64,000 nucleotides of DNA. It comes from Oscillospiraceae bacterium. Lineage in GTDB: Bacteria; Bacillota; Clostridia; Oscillospirales; Oscillospiraceae. The translations under genes and the position numbers were made by a program. Positions 49,650 through 57,707 of this stretch are shown in pieces (positions within the stretch are counted from its first letter, which is position 1; every line of letters begins with the position of its first letter). The stretch is from contig JAFSJZ010000040.1 in NCBI GenBank assembly GCA_017449185.1, forward strand, positions 1 through 64,000, given 5' to 3'. The notes beneath the pieces were generated by a model. The model did not search any database. It was given only the letters and a program-made list of their open reading frames with translations, and had not been told where the DNA came from.

Positions 49650-50162
49650 ATGAAACTCAATCTGCGCGAGATCATCGCCATCCCCGGCAGCAGTGTGGAT
49701 TTTGCCTGCGAACTGGAGACGGAGGGGCTGGATTTTCCCTCTGTCCTGCGATACGTCTCCGCCCCTTATGCACAGGGGTGCGTGTTCAACGAGGCGGGCG
49801 TGCTCCGGCTCGAGGGCGAGATCCGAACGGACATGCTCTGTGTCTGTGATCGCTGCGCGGGCGAGTTTGAAACAGAAAAGCTCACGCCGCTCTCCGCAGT
49901 CATCGTCGAGCAAAACGACGACAACGCCGACGATCCCGAGCTGTTTTTTCTTGACGGCGACGAGATCGACCTGGGCGAGATCCTCTCCACGCTTTTCATC
50001 CTGGACATGGATACCAAGTTCCTCTGCCGGGAGGATTGCAGGGGCCTTTGCCCGAAGTGCGGAAGAAATCTCAATCTCGGCCCCTGCGGCTGCGGAAAAG
50101 AAACGGATCCAAGATTTGCTGTGCTTGAGCAGCTTTTGGATAAAGACCCCGGCGAATTATAA
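49650..50162 (+). CDS. YceD/DUF177 family protein
   Basis: 170 residues. Widespread partner gene of rpmF, involved in 23S rRNA processing or accumulation in studied bacteria. The CDRCAGEFE core, the FFLDGDEIDLGEIL segment and the C-terminal CREDCRGLCPKCGRNLN are typical; two Cys pairs could bind zinc. The ATG at 49650 follows GAGAGGTG. 37 bases before rpmF. Confidence 0.92.
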   Translation: MKLNLREIIAIPGSSVDFACELETEGLDFPSVLRYVSAPYAQGCVFNEAGVLRLEGEIRTDMLCVCDRCAGEFETEKLTPLSAVIVEQNDDNADDPELFFLDGDEIDLGEILSTLFILDMDTKFLCREDCRGLCPKCGRNLNLGPCGCGKETDPRFAVLEQLLDKDPGEL

Positions 50163-50199
50163 ATAGCTGCTCAAAACAGCTGCATCAGGAGGTGTCAAC

Positions 50200-50388
50200 A
50201 TGGCAGTCCCGAAGGGAAAGGTATCGCGCCAGAGACGCGACAAGAGACGTTCTTCCACCTGGAAGCTCACGCCCCCCAGCATCGTTAAGTGCCCCAACTG
50301 CGGCGCACTCTGCATGCCTCATCGTGTGTGCAAGGCCTGCGGCCAGTACAAGGGCCGTACGGTCATCAATGTTGAGGAAAGCAAGTAA
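50200..50388 (+). CDS. rpmF: 50S ribosomal protein L32
   Basis: 62 residues starting MAVPKGKVSRQRRDKRRS. The zinc ribbon is CPNCGALCMPHRVCKACG, with two CxxC pairs, so this is the zinc-containing (C+) form. AGGAGGTG precedes the ATG. Confidence 0.97.
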   Translation: MAVPKGKVSRQRRDKRRSSTWKLTPPSIVKCPNCGALCMPHRVCKACGQYKGRTVINVEESK

Positions 50389-50394
50389 GAACTG

Positions 50395-50434
50395 AAGGAG
50401 GAGAGGGTGTACCCTTTCCTCCTTTCGTTTAGGG
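50395..50434 (+). terminator. Terminator of yceD-rpmF
   Basis: 13-bp stem AAGGAGGAGAGGG/CCCTTTCCTCCTT with one G-U pair and a 4-nt loop, then TTCGTTT. It begins 7 bases after the rpmF stop and ends shortly before the DUF512 GTG start. Confidence 0.78.
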
Positions 50435-50441
50435 AAGCGGG

Positions 50442-51815
50442 GTGAACAAAACGGAAAACCGGATCAAATCCATAGACGCAGACAGCCCGCTGTGCGGGAA
50501 AACCGCGGTCGGAGACTGCCTGCTGACGATCAACGGCAATCGGATCGTGGACGTGCTGGACTATAAGTTCTTCGCCTACGACCGCCGTCTCACAGTCGTG
50601 CTCCGCCGCCCCGACGGGACGGAGTACAGCGTCCGCGTCCGCAAGGACGAGGGTGGAGACCTCGGCCTCGAGTTTGAGAGTTATCTCATGGATCGGGCGC
50701 GCTCCTGCGCCAACAACTGCGTTTTCTGTTTTATCGACCAGCTCCCGCCGGGCATGCGTCCGACGATGTACTTCAAGGACGATGACGCGCGGCTGAGCTT
50801 TCTTCTGGGCAATTACATCACGCTCACGAACCTCTCCAAACGCGAGATCCAGCGCATCATCGACCTTCACATCAGCCCCATCAACGTCTCCGTGCATACG
50901 ACGGACCCGGAGCTCCGCTCCAGGATGCTGCGCAATCCGCGCGCGGGAGAAAGTATCGGGATCATGCGCCGTTTCGCAAAGAGCGGCGTTGTGATGAACT
51001 GCCAGATCGTCTGTTGCCCGGGCCTCAACGACGGCGCGGCGCTGGATCGCACGATGCGCGATCTTGAGGAGATGTATCCCGGTGTGCACAGCGTATCCAT
51101 CGTGCCTGTGGGGCTGACAAAGTTCCGCGAGGGGCTTTACCCCCTCACGCCTTTTACACCGGAGCACGCAGCCGAGACCATCAAACAGGTCACGGACTTC
51201 GGTGACCTCTGTCTCGAAAAGTACGGCACGCGCATCTTCTTCTGCGGCGACGAGATGTATCTCAAAGCCGGGATCGAGCTTCCGGAGGACGAGTTTTACG
51301 AGGAACACACGCAGCTGGAAAACGGCGTGGGGATGATCCGCCTGCTCGAAAGAGAATTCCGCTCCGCGCTGCAGTTGTCGGACGGCGTGGACGGCGTAGA
51401 ATTCTCCATCGCCTGCGGGACTTCGGTCGCGCCGGTATTTGAAAAGCTCGTCGCGCTTGCCGCAGACAAATATCCGGAGCTGAGCGGGAAGGTCTATGCG
51501 ATCGAGAACGACTTTTTCGGCCGCAGCATCAACGTCTCGGGTCTCATCACCGGCAACGATCTGATCGCGCAGCTCAGAGGCAAAGACCTCGGGAAAAGGC
51601 TGCTCATTTCCCAGAACATGATCCGCCGCGAGGAGATGGATTTCCTCGACGACGTGAAGCTCTCCGAGGCCTCCGAGGCGCTCGGGGTACCGATCCTGCC
51701 CGTCGAGCAGGACGGCTTTGCCCTCTTCGACGCCATGGCGGGCGAGCTGCCCGCTCTGCGTGAGCCGCGCACGGGCGGAGATGAGGAATACTATCGATAC
51801 AATCAAAACGGATAA
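50442..51815 (+). CDS. DUF512 radical-SAM-like protein
   Basis: 457 residues. N-terminal PDZ-like region, then a CxxxCxxC cluster (Cys89, Cys93, Cys96 in CANNCVFC) as in radical SAM enzymes, and a DUF512 C-terminal domain. This family is universal in Clostridia, next to der, and of unknown reaction. GTG start with AGGGAAGCGGGG upstream. Der begins 14 bases downstream. Confidence 0.88.
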   Translation: MNKTENRIKSIDADSPLCGKTAVGDCLLTINGNRIVDVLDYKFFAYDRRLTVVLRRPDGTEYSVRVRKDEGGDLGLEFESYLMDRARSCANNCVFCFIDQLPPGMRPTMYFKDDDARLSFLLGNYITLTNLSKREIQRIIDLHISPINVSVHTTDPELRSRMLRNPRAGESIGIMRRFAKSGVVMNCQIVCCPGLNDGAALDRTMRDLEEMYPGVHSVSIVPVGLTKFREGLYPLTPFTPEHAAETIKQVTDFGDLCLEKYGTRIFFCGDEMYLKAGIELPEDEFYEEHTQLENGVGMIRLLEREFRSALQLSDGVDGVEFSIACGTSVAPVFEKLVALAADKYPELSGKVYAIENDFFGRSINVSGLITGNDLIAQLRGKDLGKRLLISQNMIRREEMDFLDDVKLSEASEALGVPILPVEQDGFALFDAMAGELPALREPRTGGDEEYYRYNQNG

Positions 51816-51829
51816 GGAGGGAGAGGATC

Positions 51830-53155
51830 ATGCCAAAGCCTCTGGTTGCGATCGTCGGACGGCCCAATGTGGGCAAGTCGATGCTCTTCAACCGTCTGGT
51901 GGGAAAACGCCTCTCCATCGTGGAGGACACCCCCGGCGTCACCCGCGACCGGCTTTACGCCGAGTGCGAGTGGTGCGGCAGAAAATTCGATATGGTGGAC
52001 ACCGGCGGCATCGAGCCGTCGACCGACAGCGAGATTTTGCTGTTCATGCGCGAGCAGGCGCAGATCGCCATTAACGCCGCGGACGTGATCGTGCTGGTGG
52101 CGGACATCCGCACCGGCGTGACAGCTGCGGACAAGGACGTGGCGAACATGCTGCTGCGTTCGCGCAAGCCGGTCGTGCTGGCTGTGAACAAGGCCGACTC
52201 CACCGGCGCGGAGGACCCGGCGCTTTATGAGTTCTACGAGCTCGGCCTCGGCGATCCGATCGCCGTCTCGGCCGTCCACGGCCACGGCACGGGCGAGCTG
52301 CTCGACGCCTGTCTGGCTTATTTCCCGCCGCAGGAGGAAGAAGAGCAGGAGGACGACAGCATCAAGGTGGCCGTCATCGGCAAGCCGAACGTCGGCAAAT
52401 CTTCGCTCATCAACCGCATTCTGGGCGAGAAGCGTGTGATCGTCAGCGATATGGCGGGTACGACGCGCGACGCCGTGGACACGCCTTTTGAGAACGATAA
52501 GGGCAAGTACGTCTTTATCGACACTGCGGGTATCCGCCGCAAATCCAAGGTGGACGAGCGGGTGGAGAAGTTCTCGGTCATGCGCGCGCAGCTCGCTATC
52601 GAGCGGGCCGACGTGTGCGTGATCATGCTGGATGCGCGCGACGGGGTGACCGACCAGGACACCAAGATCGCGGGGCTGGCGCACGAGGCCGGAAAGGCCA
52701 GCATCATCGTCGTAAACAAATGGGATCTGGTGGAAAAAGAGACCGGCACGATGGAGAAGATGCGCAAGGACATCATGCGCGACCTCAGCTTTATGAGCTA
52801 CGCGCCGATCCTGTTTATCTCAGCCGCGACCGGTCAGCGCACCGACAGACTCTTTGAGCTGATCAATTTCGTCAACGACCAGAGCAGCATGCGCATCTCC
52901 ACGGGGATGCTCAACGACGTGCTCGCCGACGCGCAGGCGCGTGTGCAGCCGCCCACAGACAAGGGCCGTCGTCTGAAGATTTACTATATGACGCAGACCG
53001 GCGTGAAGCCGCCCAACTTCGTCATCTTCTGCAACTCGCGCGAGCTGTTCCATTTTTCTTATCAGCGCTATATCGAAAACCAGATCCGCGGCGTGTTCGG
53101 CCTGGAGGGTACGCCTGTGCGCATCGTGATCCGCCAGAAAGGGGATAAGGAATGA
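51830..53155 (+). CDS. der: Ribosome-assembly GTPase Der/EngA
   Basis: 441 residues with two tandem GTPase domains and a KH-like C-terminus, required for 50S maturation. First G1 GRPNVGKS (10-17), second GKPNVGKS (184-191); DTGG and DTAG, NKAD and NKWD are all present. AAGGAGGGAG precedes the ATG. Its stop overlaps the plsY-like gene (ATGA). Confidence 0.96.
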   Translation: MPKPLVAIVGRPNVGKSMLFNRLVGKRLSIVEDTPGVTRDRLYAECEWCGRKFDMVDTGGIEPSTDSEILLFMREQAQIAINAADVIVLVADIRTGVTAADKDVANMLLRSRKPVVLAVNKADSTGAEDPALYEFYELGLGDPIAVSAVHGHGTGELLDACLAYFPPQEEEEQEDDSIKVAVIGKPNVGKSSLINRILGEKRVIVSDMAGTTRDAVDTPFENDKGKYVFIDTAGIRRKSKVDERVEKFSVMRAQLAIERADVCVIMLDARDGVTDQDTKIAGLAHEAGKASIIVVNKWDLVEKETGTMEKMRKDIMRDLSFMSYAPILFISAATGQRTDRLFELINFVNDQSSMRISTGMLNDVLADAQARVQPPTDKGRRLKIYYMTQTGVKPPNFVIFCNSRELFHFSYQRYIENQIRGVFGLEGTPVRIVIRQKGDKE

Positions 53156-53796
53156 AATATTGGATCTTCAGTATCCTCACGGCGGCGATCGCCTATCTTT
53201 TCGGCAGCCTGAGCACGATGCTGATCGCCTCCCGCTTTGTTTTCCGGACAAATCTGCGCCGGCTCGGGCGCGGCAGCGCCTGGCTCTCGAACTTCAGACG
53301 TGTTTACGGCGTGAAGGGCTTTATCAAGCTTGCGCTGGTGGAGCTTGTCAAGGACGCGGTCCCCATGATCCTGGGAGGGATCCTCTTTTCCTCCGGAGGC
53401 AACGCGGAGGTGGGACGTGCGCTGGCCTTCTTCTGTCTGATACTTGGACGGATGTTCCCGTCCATGTACGGCTTTCAGGGGGGCTATGCCACAGCCGCCA
53501 TCGGTATCGGCGCGATGTTCGTCAGCGCCTCTCTCGGCGCGGCGGTGCTCCTTGCCGCGGCATTGGTAAGCGTTCTGACGCGGTATCTCTCGCTCGGAAC
53601 GCTTGCAGGCGCGGTCGCGCTGGCGGCGATAGGCGTGCTTGTCGTGGACAGCGATCTGGCGGTGAAGCTGTGCTTCTTTGTCGCGGTTCTGGCCGTCGTA
53701 CGCATGATTCCCGCCATCTCCCGCATCGCGTCGGGAAAGGAACCGCGGCTGAATTTCGTGAAGGATATCAGTTATAAATTCGACGAAAAAATCTGA
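53152..53796 (+). CDS. PlsY-like protein with degenerate motifs
   Basis: 214 residues, about five transmembrane segments. Position after der and overall topology match glycerol-3-phosphate acyltransferase PlsY, and AYLFGSLSTMLI, TNLRRLGRGS and LGRMFPSMYGFQGG align with it. But motif 1 (GSGNxGxTN) reads GRGSAWLSN, motif 2 (FKGGKxVAT) reads FQGGYATAA, with the GHxFP His also lost, and motif 3 (RHxxN) reads RMIPA. Catalysis by the known mechanism is unlikely, so it may be a repurposed paralogue. A functional PlsY should exist elsewhere. Confidence 0.78.
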   Translation: MKYWIFSILTAAIAYLFGSLSTMLIASRFVFRTNLRRLGRGSAWLSNFRRVYGVKGFIKLALVELVKDAVPMILGGILFSSGGNAEVGRALAFFCLILGRMFPSMYGFQGGYATAAIGIGAMFVSASLGAAVLLAAALVSVLTRYLSLGTLAGAVALAAIGVLVVDSDLAVKLCFFVAVLAVVRMIPAISRIASGKEPRLNFVKDISYKFDEKI

Positions 53797-53807
53797 AAAA
53801 CGACAGC

Positions 53808-53835
53808 GCCGCGGGTGATTTGCCCGCGGCGGCTG
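53808..53835 (+). terminator. Hairpin after the plsY-like gene
   Basis: 8-bp GC-rich stem GCCGCGGG/CCCGCGGC with a 7-nt loop but no T-tract; at most a weak terminator or 3' stabiliser. Confidence 0.45.
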
Positions 53836-53888
53836 CATGATATCCGCCCCGTGAAATCTGAAAAATCCTTAAGACCGAGCCGTCCCGC

Positions 53889-53917
53889 TGTAAAAAAAGG
53901 GCGGGATGGTGTATAGT
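53889..53917 (+). promoter_or_regulatory. Weak promoter candidate for the M15 peptidase
   Basis: TGTAAA (53889-53894), 17-bp spacer, TATAGT (53912-53917). The -35 match is poor; the AT-rich leader then runs about 100 bases to the gene. Confidence 0.4.
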
Positions 53918-54021
53918 ATGCTCAGAGGAAAAACTTTCTTGTCTGTTCTGACGAAACATTTTCCTCCCAAATGCGTCTTTATCCACAGCCGTGGTCTCGT
54001 TTGAGAAAGGAGGGGATGCGA

Positions 54022-54726
54022 ATGGAGCACAGTACGGCGACGCCGGAAACAGAAAAAGAAAAGCGCAGAAAATGGATCCTGCTGATCGCCATGTCGCTCT
54101 CTCTCGTCGCATTGATCACCTCTCTGTTCTTCCTGGCAAGGATCGAGGGCTGGCTCGGCAGACGAAACAGCACGACGCTGCTGACGCTTGTCGATACGGA
54201 GAACGCTGCGCCGGAGGATCGCGAACAGACCCTCGCCTTTATCGACGACGAGCATATGGTGGACGAGCGCTGTCTCTCCGATCTGGAACAGCTGCTTGAA
54301 TACTGCCGCTCCGCGGGCTTCGCGCCGAGGGTCACGGCGGCCTATCGCAGCGCCAGCGAACAAAGAGAGCTCTTCAACGCCCTCGTCGAGCGCTTGATGG
54401 AGCAGGGCAGCGACGCCGAGAGCGCAAAAACGCTGGCCGCGAAGCAGATCGATCTGCCCGGGCACAGCGAGCATCAGCTCGGTCTTGCGGTTGACCTTGC
54501 CGACGAAGAGGAGGACGCGGAAAAACAGGCGCGCATGCAGGAATGGCTCTCCGCAAACGCCTGGGAGTACGGCTTTATCCTTCGCTATCCCGAGGGAAAG
54601 GAAACCATCACGGGACATTCCTTCGATCCGGCGCACTATCGTTATGTCGGACAGTCCGCCGCCAAGCAGATCTTTGAGCTGGAGATCACGCTGGAGGAAT
54701 ATGTCTCGATGTTCTACAGCAAATGA
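54022..54726 (+). CDS. VanY-type D-Ala-D-Ala carboxypeptidase (M15B)
   Basis: 234 residues. N-terminal transmembrane anchor (18-39), then the M15 zinc peptidase: SEHQLGLAVDL gives His151 and Asp158, and PAHYRYVG gives His205. The RVTAAYRSASEQRELF segment is also typical. It removes terminal D-Ala from wall precursors outside the membrane; such proteins also act as routine wall maturation enzymes. ATG 54022 is 7 bases after AAGGAGGGG; the ATG at 54016 is too close. Confidence 0.9.
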   Translation: MEHSTATPETEKEKRRKWILLIAMSLSLVALITSLFFLARIEGWLGRRNSTTLLTLVDTENAAPEDREQTLAFIDDEHMVDERCLSDLEQLLEYCRSAGFAPRVTAAYRSASEQRELFNALVERLMEQGSDAESAKTLAAKQIDLPGHSEHQLGLAVDLADEEEDAEKQARMQEWLSANAWEYGFILRYPEGKETITGHSFDPAHYRYVGQSAAKQIFELEITLEEYVSMFYSK

Positions 54727-54742
54727 ATACGGTTGACATAAT

Positions 54743-54778
54743 AAAAGATCCGGGAGAGAGCTCCCGGATCTTTTATGT
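54743..54778. terminator. Bidirectional terminator
   Basis: 14-bp stem AAAAGATCCGGGAG/CTCCCGGATCTTTT with a 4-nt loop and flanking A/T tracts. It serves the M15 gene and the convergent spoIIE operon. Confidence 0.93.
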
Positions 54779-55143
54779 TACAGCAGCTTCATCAGCGTGA
54801 GGACGATAAGGACGGACAGCGCGCCGAGCAGGAAAAAGAGAAGATACAGCCAGAAGCTCAGGTCGCGCCGAGGAACGAGAGAGGAACAGTAATCCGCCGC
54901 CGCGCGGCGCGCCTCATCCAAAAGCTGCTGCCGGCTGACGCCTCGGCGGGTGAGGAGATCATCGCAAAGTATGAATATTGCCTCCTTGAAATACTCGGTA
55001 TTCGGTGACTTTACGATGATCACGTTCCCCGCGCTGCCACGGATCACCTCCTTTTCCGCGCCGCCGGCGCGTGTATTCTTGCCTCGCCGCGCCGAGAACG
55101 AGCCCCAAAAGCTCCGAAGCGAGCATGTGAGACGTTCGGTCAT
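54778..55143 (-). CDS. Small tail-anchored protein downstream of spoIIE
   Basis: 121 residues. A soluble part (GNVIIVKSPNTEYFKEAIFILCDDLLTRRGVSRQQLLDEARRAAADYC) is followed by a C-terminal transmembrane segment (about 98-120). The N-terminal basic stretch is probably disordered. I recognise the sequence as a short protein common in Clostridia but without a function. GAGGAA precedes the ATG, which overlaps the spoIIE stop (ATGA), so it is co-expressed with spoIIE and may belong to sporulation. Confidence 0.75.
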   Translation of the reverse strand: MTERLTCSLRSFWGSFSARRGKNTRAGGAEKEVIRGSAGNVIIVKSPNTEYFKEAIFILCDDLLTRRGVSRQQLLDEARRAAADYCSSLVPRRDLSFWLYLLFFLLGALSVLIVLTLMKLL

Positions 55144-57470
55144 GCCCGTTCCTCAACACGCACGGTGACAACCGTCATATCGTCGCTGCCGCCGTAGAGA
55201 CGCTCGGCCTCGCGCAGAGCGCTCTTGGCCAGGGCCTTCATGTCCTCGCTGCCGCGCAGCAGGACCGTCCGGATCCAGTCGTCGTCTCCGTCCGGGATTA
55301 CGCCGTCCGAGGCGATAAGGGCCGTGCAGCCGGGAGAGAGCTTCATGCGCACGACGTCCGGCGCGCTGCCGCCTCCGAGGCTCAGACCGGCGGCCAGAGC
55401 TTCGCCCCGGATGCTGCGTACGCTTTTTCCGCTGCAGACGTAAGACGGCGCGGCGCCGTATTTATAGAAACAGGTTTCGCCGGAAAAGAGGTCGATGCAC
55501 ATGAGATCGACTGTCGCAAAGCCCCAATTCTCATTGTCGCGCAGCAGCAGCGCAGAGTTGAGCAGTTTCATTGCGTCCGCGCCGTCGGCGCCGGAGCGCA
55601 GGAATTTCTCAAGGATCGCCACGACCTGCGCGCTGTCCCGCGCCGCCTCGTCTCCCGTTCCCATTCCGTCGGAAAGAATGACGCACAGAACGCCCGCGTC
55701 GGTTTTGAAATAGCTGCCGCGATCGCCGCTCACGCGCTCGCCGCGCTTTTTCAGCGCCGCGATCCCGACCGAGACGGCCAGAGGCTCGGCCTCGAGCACC
55801 GTCAGGCGTGCGTCCGAAGGCTGCGCGCCCTGAGGCAGACAGACGCGAACGCCGAGAACCTGCGAGAGCGCGTCGAGATAACAGGGATCGCCCAGCAGGG
55901 GTGAGAGACTGCCGCTCTCCATGGTAGCGCGCATCCGTCCGCGCGCGTCGCGATAAACGGATACCTCCGCGTCGATGCCGATCGATTTGAGATAACGCGA
56001 AAGACGCTGCTCGGCGAGCAGATCCGCTCCGTTGACGCTGCCGAGCTCGTCCGCCACGGCGCCGAGCAGACGCGAGATATCCGCATACTGCCCCCAGGCC
56101 ACCGCACGGTTTTCACGCAGCCGCGATTTGAGCTCGCGGCGATAGTTCAGCGCGCGCAGTTCACCGTTCACCGCGGCGACAAAGACGCCGGTATCCGTAC
56201 AGCGCGTCCGAAAAAAGCCGGGAATATCGTTCTGCGTGAGGAAGCCGTTCGCACGCATGGCCTGCGTCGCGTCGTTGAGCGCGGAGAGCGTGTCGATGTA
56301 CTCGGCGTTCCAGCAGCGGTTCTTGTTCACGCAGCGCGTGCAGACACGGTCTGCGGCACGGTCGAACACGATGGCGATGTTTTCGTCGTTGACGTTCTCA
56401 GACAGACCTTGCTCCACGATCCCGTAGAGCTCGCCGTAGGCCTCGGAGAGATCGCGCACTCTGCCTGCGACAAAGCGGCGCAGATCCCGTTCTCCGCTGC
56501 CGCGCTCTCCCTCATGCAGCAGCATGCCGATCGAGCCGAGAAAGCGGCCCGGAAGAAGAATAAAAATGACTGAGGCGACAAAGGTCTCATACAGAGAAGC
56601 GGTGGACAGCTCCGCCGTCCACACGCCCGCGGCGACGAGCGCCGAGGCCAGAACAAAGCTCAGCGTGAAAACGAGACGGCTGTGACGGCTGAACACACCG
56701 GAGAGAAGCCCGGAGAAAGCATAGGACATTACAAAATAACCCGCGCCGTCCGCCGCGAGATCCATGGCGATGCCGAGCACCGTTCCGGCCGCCGCGCCGG
56801 TGAGCATGCCTCCTTTGAGCGCCGAGGCCATCAACACAATCAGCGAGAGCGTACGGCCGACGGAGACGACCTTGAAAAGCCGCAGCGGAGAGAAGCTCAT
56901 CAGCACGCAGGCGCTCAGCACCGTGACGGAAACGCTGCGGCGGATCTCGGCGCTCTGACTGCAGTCGTCGTCCTTCTGCAGAGCGCAGCGGAAGAAATAA
57001 GCGCCGGAAAAGGCAAGCGTCGTCTCCAGCACAAGCGCGGCAAGATCCGGCACCTCCGCCGACGAGAAAGAAAAGCTCCCGAGAAAGGCAGTCAGCGCGG
57101 TGACGGCGGCGGACACAAAGGGCATGAAAAAACTGCCGCGGGAAAAGGAAAACTCCTGAAAAACGAAGGCTGTGGTATAGATCAGCACGGAGGCGGCCAT
57201 ATATCGGATCCCGCCGCCGAGGCCGCCGGCAAAAAGATAACCGCCCACGGAGCCGAGCAGCGCCGAGACGCCGCCCCAGCCTGTCCCGACCGCGGCAACG
57301 AACGCCGCTCCGAAGGGCGAGGGAGCGCTGCGCGTGCGTACGAGCGAGAGCACGAAGGACAGGAGCAGCACGACGGCGCAGCGCAAAAGCATCCGCCATG
57401 TTCCTCCGGCCCCGGTCCGTGCGGCAAAGCGTGCGAGCACGCCCGCCGCTCCATGATCATCCATCCTCAT
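55140..57470 (-). CDS. spoIIE: Stage II sporulation protein E
   Basis: 776 residues. About ten N-terminal transmembrane segments (to about 320), a linker region, and a C-terminal PP2C phosphatase domain with metal-binding Asp in LSDGMGTGDEA, ASDGVIPDG and SDDMTVV. It dephosphorylates SpoIIAA to activate sigma-F in the forespore and helps form the polar septum. Its presence shows the organism belongs to a spore-forming lineage. GGAGGGG precedes the ATG at 57470. Confidence 0.95.
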   Translation of the reverse strand: MRMDDHGAAGVLARFAARTGAGGTWRMLLRCAVVLLLSFVLSLVRTRSAPSPFGAAFVAAVGTGWGGVSALLGSVGGYLFAGGLGGGIRYMAASVLIYTTAFVFQEFSFSRGSFFMPFVSAAVTALTAFLGSFSFSSAEVPDLAALVLETTLAFSGAYFFRCALQKDDDCSQSAEIRRSVSVTVLSACVLMSFSPLRLFKVVSVGRTLSLIVLMASALKGGMLTGAAAGTVLGIAMDLAADGAGYFVMSYAFSGLLSGVFSRHSRLVFTLSFVLASALVAAGVWTAELSTASLYETFVASVIFILLPGRFLGSIGMLLHEGERGSGERDLRRFVAGRVRDLSEAYGELYGIVEQGLSENVNDENIAIVFDRAADRVCTRCVNKNRCWNAEYIDTLSALNDATQAMRANGFLTQNDIPGFFRTRCTDTGVFVAAVNGELRALNYRRELKSRLRENRAVAWGQYADISRLLGAVADELGSVNGADLLAEQRLSRYLKSIGIDAEVSVYRDARGRMRATMESGSLSPLLGDPCYLDALSQVLGVRVCLPQGAQPSDARLTVLEAEPLAVSVGIAALKKRGERVSGDRGSYFKTDAGVLCVILSDGMGTGDEAARDSAQVVAILEKFLRSGADGADAMKLLNSALLLRDNENWGFATVDLMCIDLFSGETCFYKYGAAPSYVCSGKSVRSIRGEALAAGLSLGGGSAPDVVRMKLSPGCTALIASDGVIPDGDDDWIRTVLLRGSEDMKALAKSALREAERLYGGSDDMTVVTVRVEERA

Positions 57471-57505
57471 CTTTTCCCCTCCAAAGTTTACATAAGGTGA
57501 TTATG

Positions 57506-57529
57506 ATTATAATTATGTAATTCGAAGAA
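57506..57529 (-). promoter_or_regulatory. spoIIE promoter region with possible 0A box
   Basis: Minus strand TATAAT (57506-57511) preceded by TTCTTCGAA (57521-57529), a 7-of-9 match to the Spo0A box TTTGTCGAA. There is no good -35 box at normal spacing, as expected for a Spo0A-activated promoter. By-eye call. Confidence 0.35.
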
Positions 57530-57645
57530 GCGCGTCGGACGGTGCTGTCTTTTCCGATAAGTTCCATAAGGGAAAAGCGGGAAAATGCCGCATCAAACAA
57601 GAGGCGCGAAAGAACGGGACGGAACGCAAATTCGCTCGGAAATCC

Positions 57646-57674
57646 TTGCGATTGCATCAAAGCCGTGATAAAAT
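57646..57674 (+). promoter_or_regulatory. Promoter of ahcY
   Basis: TTGCGA (57646-57651), 17-bp spacer, TAAAAT (57669-57674). The leader is only about 27 bases, so no SAH or SAM riboswitch can fit. The rest of the 237-bp gap between spoIIE and ahcY shows no other feature. Confidence 0.68.
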
Positions 57675-57707
57675 GAACTGTAAAAGACATGGGAGGAGAC
57701 CGATCGT

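Noticed and set aside
54022..54726. VanY-like gene as a vancomycin-resistance determinant
   Set aside because: No vanR/S/H/A/X neighbours; M15B carboxypeptidases are ordinary wall enzymes in spore formers.
57471..57707. Possible SAH or SAM riboswitch upstream of ahcY
   Set aside because: The promoter at 57646-57674 leaves only about 27 bases of leader and no riboswitch core is visible upstream.
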